The translations under genes were made by a program, and so were the position numbers. Under the pieces are notes generated by a model that saw only the letters and a list, made by a program, of their open reading frames with translations, did not search any database and was not told the origin of the DNA. DNA of 64,000 nucleotides. It comes from Hemicordylus capensis. Lineage: Eukaryota > Chordata > Lepidosauria > Squamata > Cordylidae. Positions 11,253-24,073 of this stretch are shown here, in pieces. Location of the stretch: assembly GCF_027244095.1 (NCBI RefSeq), contig NC_069662.1, positions 10,876,501-10,940,500 on the forward strand, given 5' to 3'. Position 1 is the stretch's first letter; each line of letters starts with the position of its first letter.

Positions 11253-11430
11253 GATTCAAACCAAAGGAAGCAATTGATAAGGAAAAAGAACTAATGGCTC
11301 TATAGTCCAGACCCAGCCAAAGTTATCCATGTTGTAAACAATCAGAATGAAGTCAGCTGTGGCACTGTTATTCCATTGTTTCCAATGAGTCAAACTAATT
11401 GTAGCTGGATCAGGGCCTGTGGTATCTGTG
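11253..11430 (+). pseudogene. V2R remnant B: receptor C-terminus and 3' flank only
   Basis: 11253-11306 reads as the V2R tail (Q-R-K-Q-L-I-R-K-K-N-stop, matching the paralogs' [11 protein letters not shown]-stop). The following bases (CCAAAGTTATCCATG, CCATTGTTTCCAATGAG, GGATCAGGG) match the 3' flanks of both larger V2R genes. All upstream coding sequence is absent. It lies downstream of the 3' flank of remnant A, so it is a second decayed gene in tandem. Confidence 0.8.
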
Positions 11431-11643
11431 ATATGTTCCTGAAGTGTTTATTTCTTCACTTGCATATAAATGTATTAAAAATGTATTGAAAATAGTGGCA
11501 TGGATATAGGAGTTATCCTACATTAATTCAATATTATGTCTGTATCCTCATATATAGTTGCTTGCTTGCTTGATTAGTTTTCAAATGTGGGTTAAACTTG
11601 TAAAAAGCATGCTGATCTTGTAACCAACACTTATTCCATCTAT
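11431..11643. other. No feature seen
   Basis: AT-rich sequence with a short (TTGC)n run near 11560-11573. No recognisable gene or repeat family. Confidence 0.4.
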
Positions 11644-12044
11644 TAGAGATATGAACAAACTGCTCATGCACTCCCCAACAGGGCTGGGAGGGTTTTGTTT
11701 CAAACTCAGGTAAGGAGCTCCTTACCTGCTCATCCCACCCTGCTGCTTCCTCCCCATCGGTATTTCCTTTACATATGGCCAATTGAAGCTGCAGCACTGC
11801 TGCTTCAGGCTCTGTGCTATGCTGTGCAGAGGCTTCTGGAAGCAGCCCTGCAACCCTGCACAGCTGCTTGTAAAGTGAGCACCAGCAGGGGGGAAGGAAG
11901 TGGGGTGTGGGGAGCGGCTATGCAGCTCCTTACCTGCATTCTAAATGAGACCACCGCAACCTGTCGAACCAGTTCAAATGCCAGCATTGGAGCCAGTTCA
12001 GCCCTTCCAAGAAGATGCACCAAACTGGATCGTGGACATCCCCA
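11644..12044. mobile_element. Non-autonomous hAT-like element, old copy
   Basis: It starts TAGAGATATGAAC and ends GGACATCCCCA, degenerate versions of the TAGGGATGTGC ends seen elsewhere in the window. The flanks CCATCTAT (11636-11643) and CCACCTTT (12045-12052) agree at 6 of 8 positions, which fits an aged 8-bp target duplication. Non-coding. Confidence 0.6.
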
Positions 12045-12069
12045 CCACCTTTGTCAGTATCTGTGGCAA

Positions 12070-13880
12070 ACAGAATGGTGTTTTTTATTATTATTTTCAA
12101 TATTATTTAAAATGAATAATACATTGGTGGTACATCAAAATAAAAGAGAGAGAAAACAAATTAAAACAAATTAAACATTTACAATATGTAGAGTTGGTAT
12201 GACCATATTTAGCAGGTATATCAATCACAATTACATATTTTTGATATTTCAATCCATCATCTTCCTGATCATTTCAACCAGAATCTTACTCGGGTTATAA
12301 TAAACTCTATTTACCTCAATAGTATCTATAACAGGTTTCCATACTCACTTGAAATCATTTAACTATTTAACTTTTGTTGAATATTATTACATCGAGCTGA
12401 AACAAACTCCTCAAGCATATATTCTCAACAGTATTTTATACTTTTACTGATATTCAAATTGTCAGCAGTTTTCCAGTTACAGGCAATTAATCCTTTTGCT
12501 GCCAAAACAAAAAACCTTAACTGAATACTATTTTCAAATTTTGTATTACTTCCAGTAAACAAAAGCAATAACCCCGATTCTGCATTAAGTATTAACTGAA
12601 CTCTAAATTTAATTACTTTTTCCTTTTCTACCACTTGTCAAAATCTTTTAACTCTGGGACAATCCCACACATATGTTTATAAGAACCCAATTCCAAACAT
12701 CCCCTCCAACACATGGCATTAGAGGGTTTTTAAATCTAGGCCAACTTACTTGTCGTCATATGCCACTTAGTTAATATTTTAACCTGCTGCTCCCATTTCT
12801 AACATTCCTTGTCCATTTTAAAGATTTAACTTAGCCCAATCTATTGAATCTATACTACTTCCTATATCCTGTTCCCCAGAAATTTTCATTCCTAACAATG
12901 GAGAAACATAAAAATTCAATAGAATATTATTGTAAATCTGTTAGCTCAGTCAACCCAACAGGATTTACAACCCCCTTCAGCGCTCTCCCTGTGAGATAAC
13001 AGAAAGCAGCAGTGAAACTGCAAGAAGGAAAATAAAAGGTTCACAAAGAACATCGTAAATGAATTAAGTCCCCTGAACTGAAATAGGTACCCCCCTCTAA
13101 CAATAACTGAGTAATAAGTGAAAAGAAAACACCAAGCAAGGAATGAAATGAGCGAAGGACACAGAACAAGGAATTAACGGAACAAAGCAGGAAAGCATAA
13201 ACAAGGCAAACTGGAATTCGGGAAAGTTTGGAATTCAAAGAGCACACTGTCCGTGGCCAGCGAAAGTTGCAAACAGCATCTGAGCAATTGAGAGACTGCT
13301 AAATCTATATGGCTCAAGAGAACCAGCAGCCAATCAGGCTTCCCTGAGTCAGCACTTCAGCTTCCTCTCTTGTGATCTCCTGAGCCTGCATGACTCCCAC
13401 TGAGCCTGCCTCTTGAGACATCTTCTCAAGACAGGTGAAATCCCAGGCTCCTCCCCATCAGAAATCACGTCTGGCAGCTCTTGCGAATTCTAAGCTCCAG
13501 AGTCTGGTACTTCCTGCCAAATCCTGTTGCTGTGCCTCTGAGCCCTCACTAGCAGGTGAATCCTCCTGCTCTGACTCTTCTGAGTCAGAAGTCTGAGCCA
13601 TGACAAATATGGTATAATTTGGAAGTAGCTCCTCGAGGGTTGATTAATAATTCTTCATGTAATTGTTCAAATTTAACCAATGATCTGGTTGCTGCTGCTT
13701 TAAATCCAGCATTATGTAATATATAAATTATTGTGTAATATATAAATTATTCTGTTTGTAAACAACAAAAAAATTATCATTTGATAATCCTTTTTATCAA
13801 TTCTATCTTTATCAAACTTGACCCCCCTAAATAAAAGTCTTTAAGTTTGATCAAACAATTTTCATCTAAACACTGCCAAT
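12070..13880 (-). mobile_element. L1-like LINE 3' fragment, split by an LTR
   Basis: Read on the minus strand, 12720-12400 gives CWRGCLELGSYKHMCGIVPELKDF followed by FVLAAKGLIACNWKT, resembling the C-terminal zinc-knuckle and 'AA..LIA..WK' region of L1-type ORF2. The A-rich 3' end lies near 12070-12100. Many stops interrupt it. An LTR is inserted at 12939-13605, and 13606-13880 appears to continue the same AT-rich LINE. Assignment to L1 over another L1-related clade is a pattern judgement. Confidence 0.55.
12939..13605 (-). mobile_element. Solo LTR, probably Ty3/Gypsy-like, fossil
   Basis: A 667-bp unit reads on the minus strand from TGTCATGGCTCAG to GACTGAGCTAACA, the TG...CA ends of an LTR. 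There is no internal coding region or second LTR beside it, so it is best read as a solo LTR left by recombination. It sits inside an L1-like fragment and is therefore younger than that. A target duplication is not clear (AATC versus AATA beside the ends). The family assignment rests on the end sequence only. Confidence 0.55.
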
Positions 13881-14060
13881 ATTCTTTTGAAAAGGACATA
13901 TTTCTAGATTAAGACCACACACACCCCCAAGACATGCCATCGGCACACCTTGGGGTGGGAGGGGGGAAAGGAAGGAGAAAGGAAGGAGCAGCTTGCTCAC
14001 AGCAAGGGGGTTGGAGGCTTGGGGACCAGAGGAAGGTCTGTGTGTTTGACACCACTCCAA

Positions 14061-15495
14061 TAAAGTGTTGTCAACTGTGACTTATAAATGATTATAACAT
14101 TCCTTAAGCAATATGTTGTCCGCATTTTATTTTAAAAAAATTTTGTGGTACTAAAGTGAGGATTGTATTCTATAAATTTGAAGAAACATTATCTGCCCCT
14201 ATTCATGTTAATCTGCAGAAGCATGGATAATAACTCCTATCCAACAAGACTTAATACCCTCCAAAAGAACACTGATCAAAATCAGAAGTTTTTAGGAAGA
14301 AAGGAAAATTTATACTGCATCTGAAGAGAGAGCTTCTGCAGTGGAGGAGACGTCTACCAATGCCCATTTTCTAATTTCACTATAGTGCCAGTACATATGT
14401 ATTAGGGCTGTGTGTGAATGCATATGTAAGGATTGACTCTGACACAATCTAATCTGACTCCATAAATATTCGTTCAGAATTATTTGAACCCTTCTAAATG
14501 GCCACTGAGGCAAATCACAGGGTTATTGGCAGTGAACCTTACTGCAAACCGATGGTTCAAATTTGAGTTTGGCAAGGCAAACCAAAGTTCACTTTTGGCT
14601 CAAAACCATGGTTGCATGAATTTGGACATAATGGTGTTCCATCCCCTGCCACATTTAATTTTGGTTTCCTGCTTTCCTCTGAATTCAAGATTGGGTCCAA
14701 CTCAATATAATCTGACTCTGCAAATATTGGTTCAATGTCCTTTGGGCTCTGCTGAATATTGAGGTTGGAGTTGGAGAATATTGGGGTTGGACCACACTTA
14801 AAACAATGTTTCAAAGCAACTGGGATACTCACTGTGAACCTGGAAGAAAAGTAACCCAACTTCAGAAGATTGCAGGGGATGTGAAAGAACTTCAGAGAAT
14901 CATAGGAGAAACCCAGAAATTGGCCTCTTGTGAGTAAAAAATTGGTTTTAAACATGTTTTAAACTTTTAAAAAAGCAGATGTGCACAGGCAGGCAGGTGG
15001 GCAGATAGAAGACAGAAGATGAGTTTTGTAAAATTTTGCTGTGATGGCTAAAAAAAAGAATAGATTCTCACTGCCATTTGGAGCTCTGGAAGGCACTGAT
15101 TTATTTATTTTATTGATTTGTTTCTGAATCAGAAAAATCTGATCCAAACTGGGCTGCGCAAGTTCAGGTTTGAATCCTGTCAGAACCCCTCCAATCTGGG
15201 TGAAATCAGATGATTTCTGAGTTTACTGATCCAATTTTGCATATACTTTATATATATATTATTATTAATAATAATTTTTCAGACAGAATGAACCATTTTA
15301 ATAAACCTACATTATCATCCAATTCACACGTAATGTGGAATCGAAGGTCCAATGGAACCGCAGTCCCCCCCCCCCCCGCTTACCTGTCCATGTTCAGATG
15401 AAAAGAACAAGAACTGAACTGCACTAAGGGAGAATGCAGGAAGGAGGGGGAACTGGCTGTGCGGGTTTCCTTCTGGTATGAAGGACAGCGCCAAT
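14061..15495. other. No gene; possible degenerate repeat
   Basis: 14401 onward begins TAGGGCTGTGTGTG, which could be a hAT-like left end, but I found no matching right end. Short phrases in 14520-14640 recur loosely at 16085-16200. Frames are short, and there is a (TTA)-rich patch near 15245-15275. Confidence 0.4.
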
Positions 15496-15980
15496 TAGGG
15501 ATGTGTGAGCAGGTTTGACGTTTGACACATTCAACGTTAAATCTGTTCGGTTTGAAGGTTCAGGGTCGAACCAAACCATGCCCTGTACCGAAGACCCCCA
15601 ACTCTTTGGGGGTTCGTGGACCTTTTTTGCACAATTGGTCTCTGTGTGGCTTGGGTCACGCAAAGGCCAATTGCAGGTATGGCGGCCTCCAAAATGGATG
15701 TCATGTCGGAGGGGGGAGGCCCGAATGGGCTGAAGAGGCAGCCAAATGGGGGGGAGGAGAACCTCTGTGGAAACCCCTGGCACCTCCAACAACTCCCCCA
15801 TAGGGGTAAGGAAAAAATAATTTTATTTAAAATAAATAAATAAATAAAGGTCTGCGAACCCCCCTGGACCAAACCAAACTGGCAGGGTTCAAAGGGTGCT
15901 GGACCAAACTGGCCCAGTCTGGTTTGAGTCCACATCGGACATGAACCGAACTGGGTCAGCCAGTTCCATGTGCACCCCTA
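15496..15980. mobile_element. Non-autonomous hAT-like element with 8-bp TSD
   Basis: The ends are TAGGGATGTGTGAGC and CATGTGCACCCCTA. The flanks GCGCCAAT (15488-15495) and GCCCCAAT (15981-15988) match at 7 of 8 positions. The inside carries a GGTTTGA/CCAAACC theme shared with the elements at 51300 and 59076, and an (ATAA)n run at 15829-15846. It lies about 700 bp upstream of V2R exon 1. Confidence 0.85.
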
Positions 15981-16667
15981 GCCCCAATAGCCAATCGGGG
16001 GGGGGGGTGGAGCTTCCTCTCTCAACTCTGGTTACAGCCAACATGGCCTGCAGTCCAATATTCAGATAGAATGCTAGTGACTGCAAACCTCAGGTAAGAG
16101 CAGAGAAACTAACCACAGCCGGAGGTTACAATTTTGAGCTTGGGAAGGGAAACCTCAGGTTGCTTTTCTGACAGAACCGGGGTTTCATGATTTTGAATGC
16201 ACAAGAAATTCAGTCTCAGTCTCCTTTAACTCCAGTTTCCTGTGACATACAAATGGGGCCAATGAAACAAATATTTCTTGTCTTCTTTTAGTGTAGGACA
16301 TTGAAAAAGCAGGTGTCTCTTGCTGTCTCATTGTGAGGGAGCAAGAAGACTTTTGATGAAATATACAAAACATGTTTCCTTCAGAGTATACTAAAAAGAG
16401 TATTCAGTTCTGAGGAAACAATTACCTTCCTTGCAATTTTCAAATTAACTATGATGACTACTTGTTCTTCTCCTCCAAATCTCACAGGAATTCCAGTGGT
16501 CACTAAAGACACAAGACATAAGGACTCTATGCATATATCTTGTAGTATAAGGGGTGGTTCTAACGATGCACAAGTTTATATCAAGTTATCAACATTTTTT
16601 TAATGTTGGGCAGCCTTCGCTTCACATCAACCAAATGAGTGTTCATCAGGATAAGCTACTGAGAAAC

Positions 16668-16939
16668 ATGAGAATGTGGGGTGAGGTGAACTGCTGCCTA
16701 GAAGGGAGATGTTTCATCAGGATTGTGTTGTTCATGGTACTTGTTGTCTTGTGTCTGCCTGCTGTGGCAAGGAGTGCTCCAGCTGCTTCTTGCACTATCT
16801 CTGACCCTCTTCCTATTCTTCACAAGTTCTATCAGTCAGGAGACCTCCTCATCATTGGCATCATTTCTCAGATCTATGTGTTTTCCTCTCAAGCAACTTT
16901 TGAAAAGCGCCCCTCTTCTGAACTTTATGATGACATTCT
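16668..16939 (+). CDS. V2R exon 1: signal peptide and start of ligand domain
   Basis: The strong family match is [19 protein letters not shown] followed by [13 protein letters not shown] and ELYDDIL. Before it lies a hydrophobic stretch ([16 protein letters not shown]) fitting a signal peptide with cleavage near ARSA. The frame stays open back to 16554, so the start is uncertain: Met at 16668, 16674 or 16734. I prefer 16668 because it gives a normal signal-peptide n-region. The exon ends at CATTCT before GTAAGG, leaving two bases (phase 2). Confidence 0.88.
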
Positions 16940-17301
16940 GTAAGGAGTAGCTCTTTTATTTTTAAATGTATATAATACACCAGATAATAATCTGAGGATG
17001 ATCAGTCCTCCAAATTGGCTTTTCCTTCTGTGTATTGTAAGTTTGGCACTGGAATGAGTGCTATTGCATCCTCCCTTTTTTTCAAAGAAACCCTCCCCTT
17101 CTTCTGCTGAAAATGATGATTATGTTGAATAATAATAATAATAATAATTAATATTCCATGTTCCACACCTCCTCCAGTTTCAATTTTGAAGAATGCTCTG
17201 GTTATTTGGGCAATTGAGATTATTTGTCCTGCTAATTGGGCAAAGAGGCACCTCCTTTAAAATTGATGACCCTTTATATTTAGAAAGGGGAGAAGGGCCG
17301 T

Positions 17302-17351
<50 letters not shown>

Positions 17352-20300
17352 TAGCAAGCCCTCTTGGACAGGGAGCTATTTCTTCATACTTCTTGATATG
17401 TCAGCTGATATAAGAAATGTTTGTTTAAAAGTGGCACATGAATATTGTAAATATTTATATTTGTTTGTTTGTTTGCTTAATATAACGCTTGACTCCAATC
17501 TAGGCAGTTCACAAAAGTAAATAAAATAAAAGCAGAATAAAACAACCACTGAAACAACAATTTAAAACAGTCACAGATTACTAAAAGCTAGGCTAAAAAG
17601 ATGCATCTTAAGGGCTCGACATCACATGCTTGTGACCATCTGTTATCTGCGCAGGCGTGCCTCACAGTTGGAAGAAGATGCTGGCACAAACAGATGGGTC
17701 CAAAGTCACTCTGGCCCCCTTCCCCACTGGGGGAGCGGGGAAAAGGGGAGAAGGATGGCTACACACTCACACACACCCTGCCGTCACCCCTTGACTGAGG
17801 TAATGATTTTTTTAAAAATGGAGGTTTGGCAATGGGCCACCCAAAGGAGGTTTAGGGGGGAGCCTCACACTGGGGGTGGGGGTTGTGGCTGTGTGGTCCA
17901 AGTGCCAAATTACCTGATCATGCAGAAGAAGGCGCTCTCCAAGGTAACTCAGTCCTATGACATTAAGGGCTTTAAAGGTAATCACCAGCACTTTGTATTT
18001 CACCTGGAAACCTATTGGTAACCAATGCAATTGCTTTAAACCTGGCATAATATGGTCTCTTTTAGAAACCACAGAGACCAATCTAGCCACTGCATTTTTT
18101 TACCAACTGAAGTTTCCGAAACACACACAAAGGCAGCCCCATGTAGAACTCATTGTAGTAGTCAAGTCTAGAGGTTACCAGAGGGTGCACCACAGTTCTG
18201 AGATAATTATCGTCAAGGAATGGACGCAACTGTTGTATCAACCAAAGTTGATAGAAAGCACTTCTGGCCATAGCCTCAATCCGCGAAACCAGAGTGAGGC
18301 TTGAGTCCAGAAGCACTCCCATCCAACGTCCCTGTTCCTTCAGGGAGAGTGCAACCCCATCCATATTAATTACTAATAACAATCATGGCTGATGTGACAT
18401 TCAGCGTACCATGGGCTGTTCTAAACATTGTTGGCACTGCTATGCAAGAGCTCTCCTGACTAATATGCCAAATTGAATAATCATTAGGGATGTGCAAAAG
18501 GTTTCGGATACAAAACGTTTTGTACCCAAAACAGCCTGTTTCGGGTGTTTTGTAGACAAAACAAAACACCCATTTTCCAGATCCAAAAGTTTTGTATACA
18601 AAACAAAACGTCCCTGTTTCGGTTACAAAACGTTTTGTTGTTTCAGACCTCCATTTTGTGGTGATCTCTGAGTCAGTCTCCATTTTGTGTTTGACATCTC
18701 TTTGAATTTCCCACCCTTCTGATCAGTGACCTAAATCATGGGCTGACCTGCTGACAATTCCCTCCTTGTTCCCCATTGGCTCTTTTGCTTCTTCCCACTC
18801 TTTACTGACCCCACATTGGCCAGGGGAAGGGTTGCTAACCCATGGGGTGCTGGGTTCTGCTGTTTCTGTGGTGTTCTGAGTGTAGATTCTCTGGCAGCAT
18901 ATGAAAGTGGATTCTTGTTTTTCACTGAAAATCTCATATGCTACAAGAGAATCTACAATGAACACCTCAGAAACAACAAAACCCAGTACCCCACAAGCTT
19001 GTGGGTATGGGGGTGGTTGGCACCCTATGTGCACTACACAACCCCTCGCTCTGGGCAATCCCAGTGCCCCGCCAAGTGGAATTATGGGGCTGCTGAAAGC
19101 TCAATTATTCCCTATGGGAGAAATCTTAAAGACACGTAAACTTCAACAAATCACAAAAGATCAGCCCTTTGCCCAATTCCTTTGAAATAATTCTGGAAGT
19201 TTCCTTGCTCCCATTGGGCACTACCACCCACCACACTCTGCTCTGGGTCATCTCTTTCCCCTTGATTTGAAGCAATACATTTGCTGGAATCCCCATTATT
19301 CCCTATGGGAAAATTCTTAAAGATTTCTAAACTTTAAAAAAATTCACAAAAAAATCAGCCCTTTGCCTAATTCCTTTGAAATTTGGGTGGTAGCTTCCAC
19401 CCATTGGACACTACCATCAGCACCCACTCTTTTTGCCCTGGGGCCCTTTTAAAAAATCCAAATCAATTCGGATTCGGATTTGGAAAATTTGGCTACAAAA
19501 CAAAACAGGGCTGATTCGGATTCAGAAAATTTGGGTACAAAACAAAACGGGGATATTTCAATTCGGATACAAATTGAAACAAGAAAATTCCAAAATGCAC
19601 ACCCCTAATAATCATGCTTGCATAGTACTATGCCCATTATGCATGTGTGATTGTGTACTTTTGCAAATACTGTAAGATTGCACTTAAACTACAGCACCAG
19701 CCACTGGCATCTGGGTAGGGCAGCACAGGGAAGCAGTGGCAGCCCATCCGGCATCCCGTGTGGTGGCCACCCCTCCTACGGCACTCACCTGGCTCCTACG
19801 CAAGCATATTAGACACATTAGAGGAACCATTATACTTGTGGTCCACTTCATTGTCAGGGAAACAGCTCAAGACACTGAATGTGCATTCAGGCAATTTAAT
19901 GCCATTTAAGCAATGGAATGGGAGTCATTGTGGGAGGGAAACCACAAATGTGGAAGCCCCTTGACCTAACAGTATTTTGGCCTGATAATCCTGGCTTTTG
20001 TGCTTCATGCATTTGGCCTGATAATCCTGGCTTTTGTGCTTCATGCAATTCATGAAGTTCTGTAGGAACTGCAGGCAGCATGTTTGGGATGATTCCTTGG
20101 AACAATGCAGCTGGAATTGTTTCAGGCCATTACAAGTTAACTAAGGTTCAATAAAAGAGCCACACAAGAAGAGAGAAGAATCACTGCCAAGCTGGGCACT
20201 CAGAGGTATTTGTACTTTCCTTGTGCAGCATTTTCTGCAGTGGTAAATCAAACATGACAGTTGATAAGTTGTTGGGTTTCTGAGGAGGATGCTGTCCCTT

Positions 20301-22597
20301 CTGACAATACATGCCAAGAAGCCAAATAAATATGGCTTGAAAATATGGTGCTGCTGTGATGCAGAAACATTCTTCATGTTGTTTAATCTCAAGCCAGCAA
20401 GTATCTGTATTCTATTATTATCCCCAAATTCAGACGTGCAATGACATTGGCCCATAATGGACGCCCTTCCATCTACCATTTTAGAGGGCAGGTTCAAGGG
20501 CATCCCTTTCCCTGCCTGCCTCTGCCCTTGCAGTTCTGGCTAAGTGGAGACCAGTACACATTCTTTTTTGCACTGTGATTTCTTTAAGGAAGCCCGCTTG
20601 AGACTAATCTCCCCCTTATTGTCTAAGCTTTTAGGACACTCTGATGATTTTTATTTGAAGTTTTTATTACTTAACCCAGGTGAAAAAATTATTTATATAG
20701 TGGCCAGGTTTTGTTTTATAATCTGCAAAACTCAATCTGATCTTTAGCAATGCATTTCATAAGTAGTTTATATATTTCTCTCTTCTCTTTGTTTATTTTA
20801 TTTACATGATGCATTGTTTGTATTTCTTTGTATATTGGTCTATGACCATTCTAAAGTTCTGTTCTGTTCTGAACGATGTTCTTTACCTTGGGAAGCAAGT
20901 TGGTGAACCTCAACAAAAGCAAATAGGCCTGCACCTTTTGCAGCCGAGGAAGGATTGTGGTAAGGGTTAACATTTTTCCCAGCGTAGAGCTGGCAGAGAC
21001 TCTCCTCCACAATATACAGGTATAGGCACTTTGGGACACAACCAGCCAGACTTACTCCCAGATATGTGACCTCATTTAGAGAGGGATTGACTGTCATCTG
21101 TTTTTGGAAGGGATGGACAAAAGATGTTGGTATCGTATGGACCCAAGAAGTGTGGCGTCCAAAGAGAGCTGACAGGAAGGGGGAAAAATAGATTTGACAG
21201 CTGTGGGAGTCTGGTTTGTAGAATGCACTTGACAAGCAACCAGATCATTTTTTTATTGGCTTTAGGTCAGTCACTCTGTATCTTTACTACAGTTGGTTCT
21301 GAAAGGTTCTTTTTAATCAGCTAGCAACTCATGTACTCAGTCAGTTATGCGATGACCATGACGGGTTGGGGGTGGGGTGCAAGTTCAATGCTGCACTTTC
21401 CTGAAGCAAAGTATACAAAGATTGTGGGTTATGCAGTTTGGAAAAATTGGAGAGGCATCTAATATGACCAATGGGACTACTCTAAAGCCCTATTGTGAAT
21501 ATAATTTCATGTCCCAGGTTCAGATTTAGGAAGGTGCTTCTTTCCCAATTAGCAGAGGTTACACATTCTGAATCTTGTATGTGTGAGTGTGGGGAAAGAG
21601 AGAAAGAGAGAGCAATCATATATGCTACCCAAAGTAGAATCCTTCACAGCAATTCCAGGGTGGAATTGAAATCTGTAAATCCCCTCCTCCAGTGGTGTGG
21701 GCTAATGCTTCCCCAAAAGCAGGCCAAATAGTTTTTAATGTGAAATACACATTGTTATTGTTATTGTTGTTGTTATATTATTAATTCATTAAATTTCTAT
21801 CTTGCCTAACTCAGAGCCCCTAGAATAATATAAATAAGACAGATATGCTATGAAAAACAATGGAAAATTAATACAATTCAAAATCATTAAGAGTCACTGA
21901 AAAAAAGGCTGAAATTTGTCTTCAGGGCTCTTTTATTTAGTACCCAAATACAGAACTGAACAATAGCAAGTATCATCTTCTGAAGCAGATGTCCTCCTCT
22001 CCTTACAGAGCATTGACTCAGAATTACCAGCACATCTTGGCCTTGGTATTTGCTGTCAAGGAGATCAATGACAATCCTGAGATCTTACCCAACATCACCC
22101 TTGGCTTCGACATCTATAATAGCCATTTTACTCGAAGATGGACCGTTCATGCGTCACTGGAACTTCTCTCTACAAAGAACAGATTCATCCCAAACTACAA
22201 ATGTGACATCCAGAACAATCCTTTATCAGTAATTGGGGGACCCAACTCTGAGGTCTCTCTGCACATAGCAATGAATCTCTGCATCTACAAGATTCCACAG
22301 GTAAGATGGGTGTTTGGGAGTTTAGAAGAAGATTTACATAGTTATGTTCTCGGTTATTTATTAGTTGCATTTACATAACACCCTTCATGCTGGAATCCAT
22401 TTCTGTCTCTCTATTTTACTGAGCACTAAGAGCTTCTTGAATCTGTTATGGAGTCTCCTTCTAAAAGGACAATGCATTACAAATTCTACTGGCACAGAAA
22501 TGCCACTATATTTAGGGGAGCTGTTGCTTCGACATTCTACCCTTATTCAGTAATCCAAATACCTCTGGCTTAAGATGAAAGTTGAGTTGCTTCACAT

Positions 22598-22637
<40 letters not shown>

Positions 22638-24034
22638 AAGTTCCTTCAAGTCAGTGTTGGCTCTTTGCAACCACATAGATTCTTTCCAGGATGATCTGTC
22701 TTCACCTTGGCCTTTAAGGTCTCTCAGTGGTGCATTCAATGCTGTCGTAATCAAGTCCATCCACCTTGCTGCTGGTCGTCCTCTTCTCTTTCCTTCAACT
22801 TTTCCTTTTCCATCGTTACTTGTGCTCAAAAATTGTTGATGTTTCAACTGAAGGTGTTCATCAATTTCTATGCCATATAAGTCAGAAATACTTTGTACAG
22901 TCTTCTATATTATGCTGGTTTTAATAAACGAGGCAAACCTGGTCAAAAAGAGAAAATGACAAATGTGAATCACTGTAAGTGTAAAGGGATGTTTGTTAGG
23001 TAAATTTCTGTTTCCCCATTTAGAAAACTTCATTCAGCACAGACTGATGTGGCCTGAAGAACTGGTAGCAATTAATCATTTTATTTTTATTTATTTATTT
23101 TACATATTTTTATACTACCCAAAACTTACATCTCTGAGCGGTTTAAAACAAGATAAAAACAACATTAAAACATTAGTTTAAAAATAAAATCATGAGAGTG
23201 ATCTTGTGATTGAGATGAATGGCTCAAGGAAATGATCAACCCAGTGCTTAGAAGGTCTGAAAAAGCTGAATTCCATGACAGGGATCATTATGAAATAGAT
23301 CCAAATGAAAACCATGAATATAGTCATGCCCCTACACAAATCTACATATCAGCCACAGATAGTTTATGTTTCTGGTCCCCACAGCTGACAAAGGCTATTA
23401 TAGAGCTACAAAAGGTGTGGGGGGGGGACCACCAAACCACCAAGGTGATCAGGAGGCAGGAGAAGGTTTCTTCTGTGGCAAAGCTAATATATAGGGGGCT
23501 TTTTAATTCAGAAAAAGTACCCAAGGGGGATGTGGTACAATCTGTAAATGGCTGGCTATGTTTGAGTTCTTAGTCATGCTGGCTATGTTCAAGTTCAGAA
23601 GCCTTGTGCTTCTGAATACCATTTACAGGGAAGCAGCAGCAACCTACATGTCCAGCTTCTGTACCTCAGAAATATCTGTTTGGTCCTTAAGTGAAACATT
23701 ATTATTATTATTTCTTGTTTACACAGTCAGACAGGTGTTATTGACTGGTTTGTTTTATCCAGACATCGAGTCCGTCCCAAGGACCTGGGATGGCTGAATT
23801 TTATCATCAATACTGTTGGTTATTATAGATATCGTCGCAAAATATAGGCTGTTCCCAGTAAAGCTGCTTTTTGTAATTGGCTGATGGTGATTTCTGTGGC
23901 CCCGATGGTGTTGAGGTGCTCTTCAAGGTCTTTTGGAACTGCACCCAGGGCGCCAATTACCACTGGGATTATTTTGGTCTTTTTCTGCCACAGCCTTTCA
24001 ATTTCAATTTGTAGATCTTTGTATTTTGTGATGA

Positions 24035-24073
<39 letters not shown>

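Noticed and set aside
14401-15240. Another hAT-like element starting TAGGGCTGTGTG
   Set aside because: No matching right end or 8-bp duplication was found; listed only as a possible degenerate repeat.
20840-21235. 131-codon minus-strand frame as a host gene
   Set aside because: No recognisable domain, no splice support, and it lies beside LINE debris inside a receptor intron.
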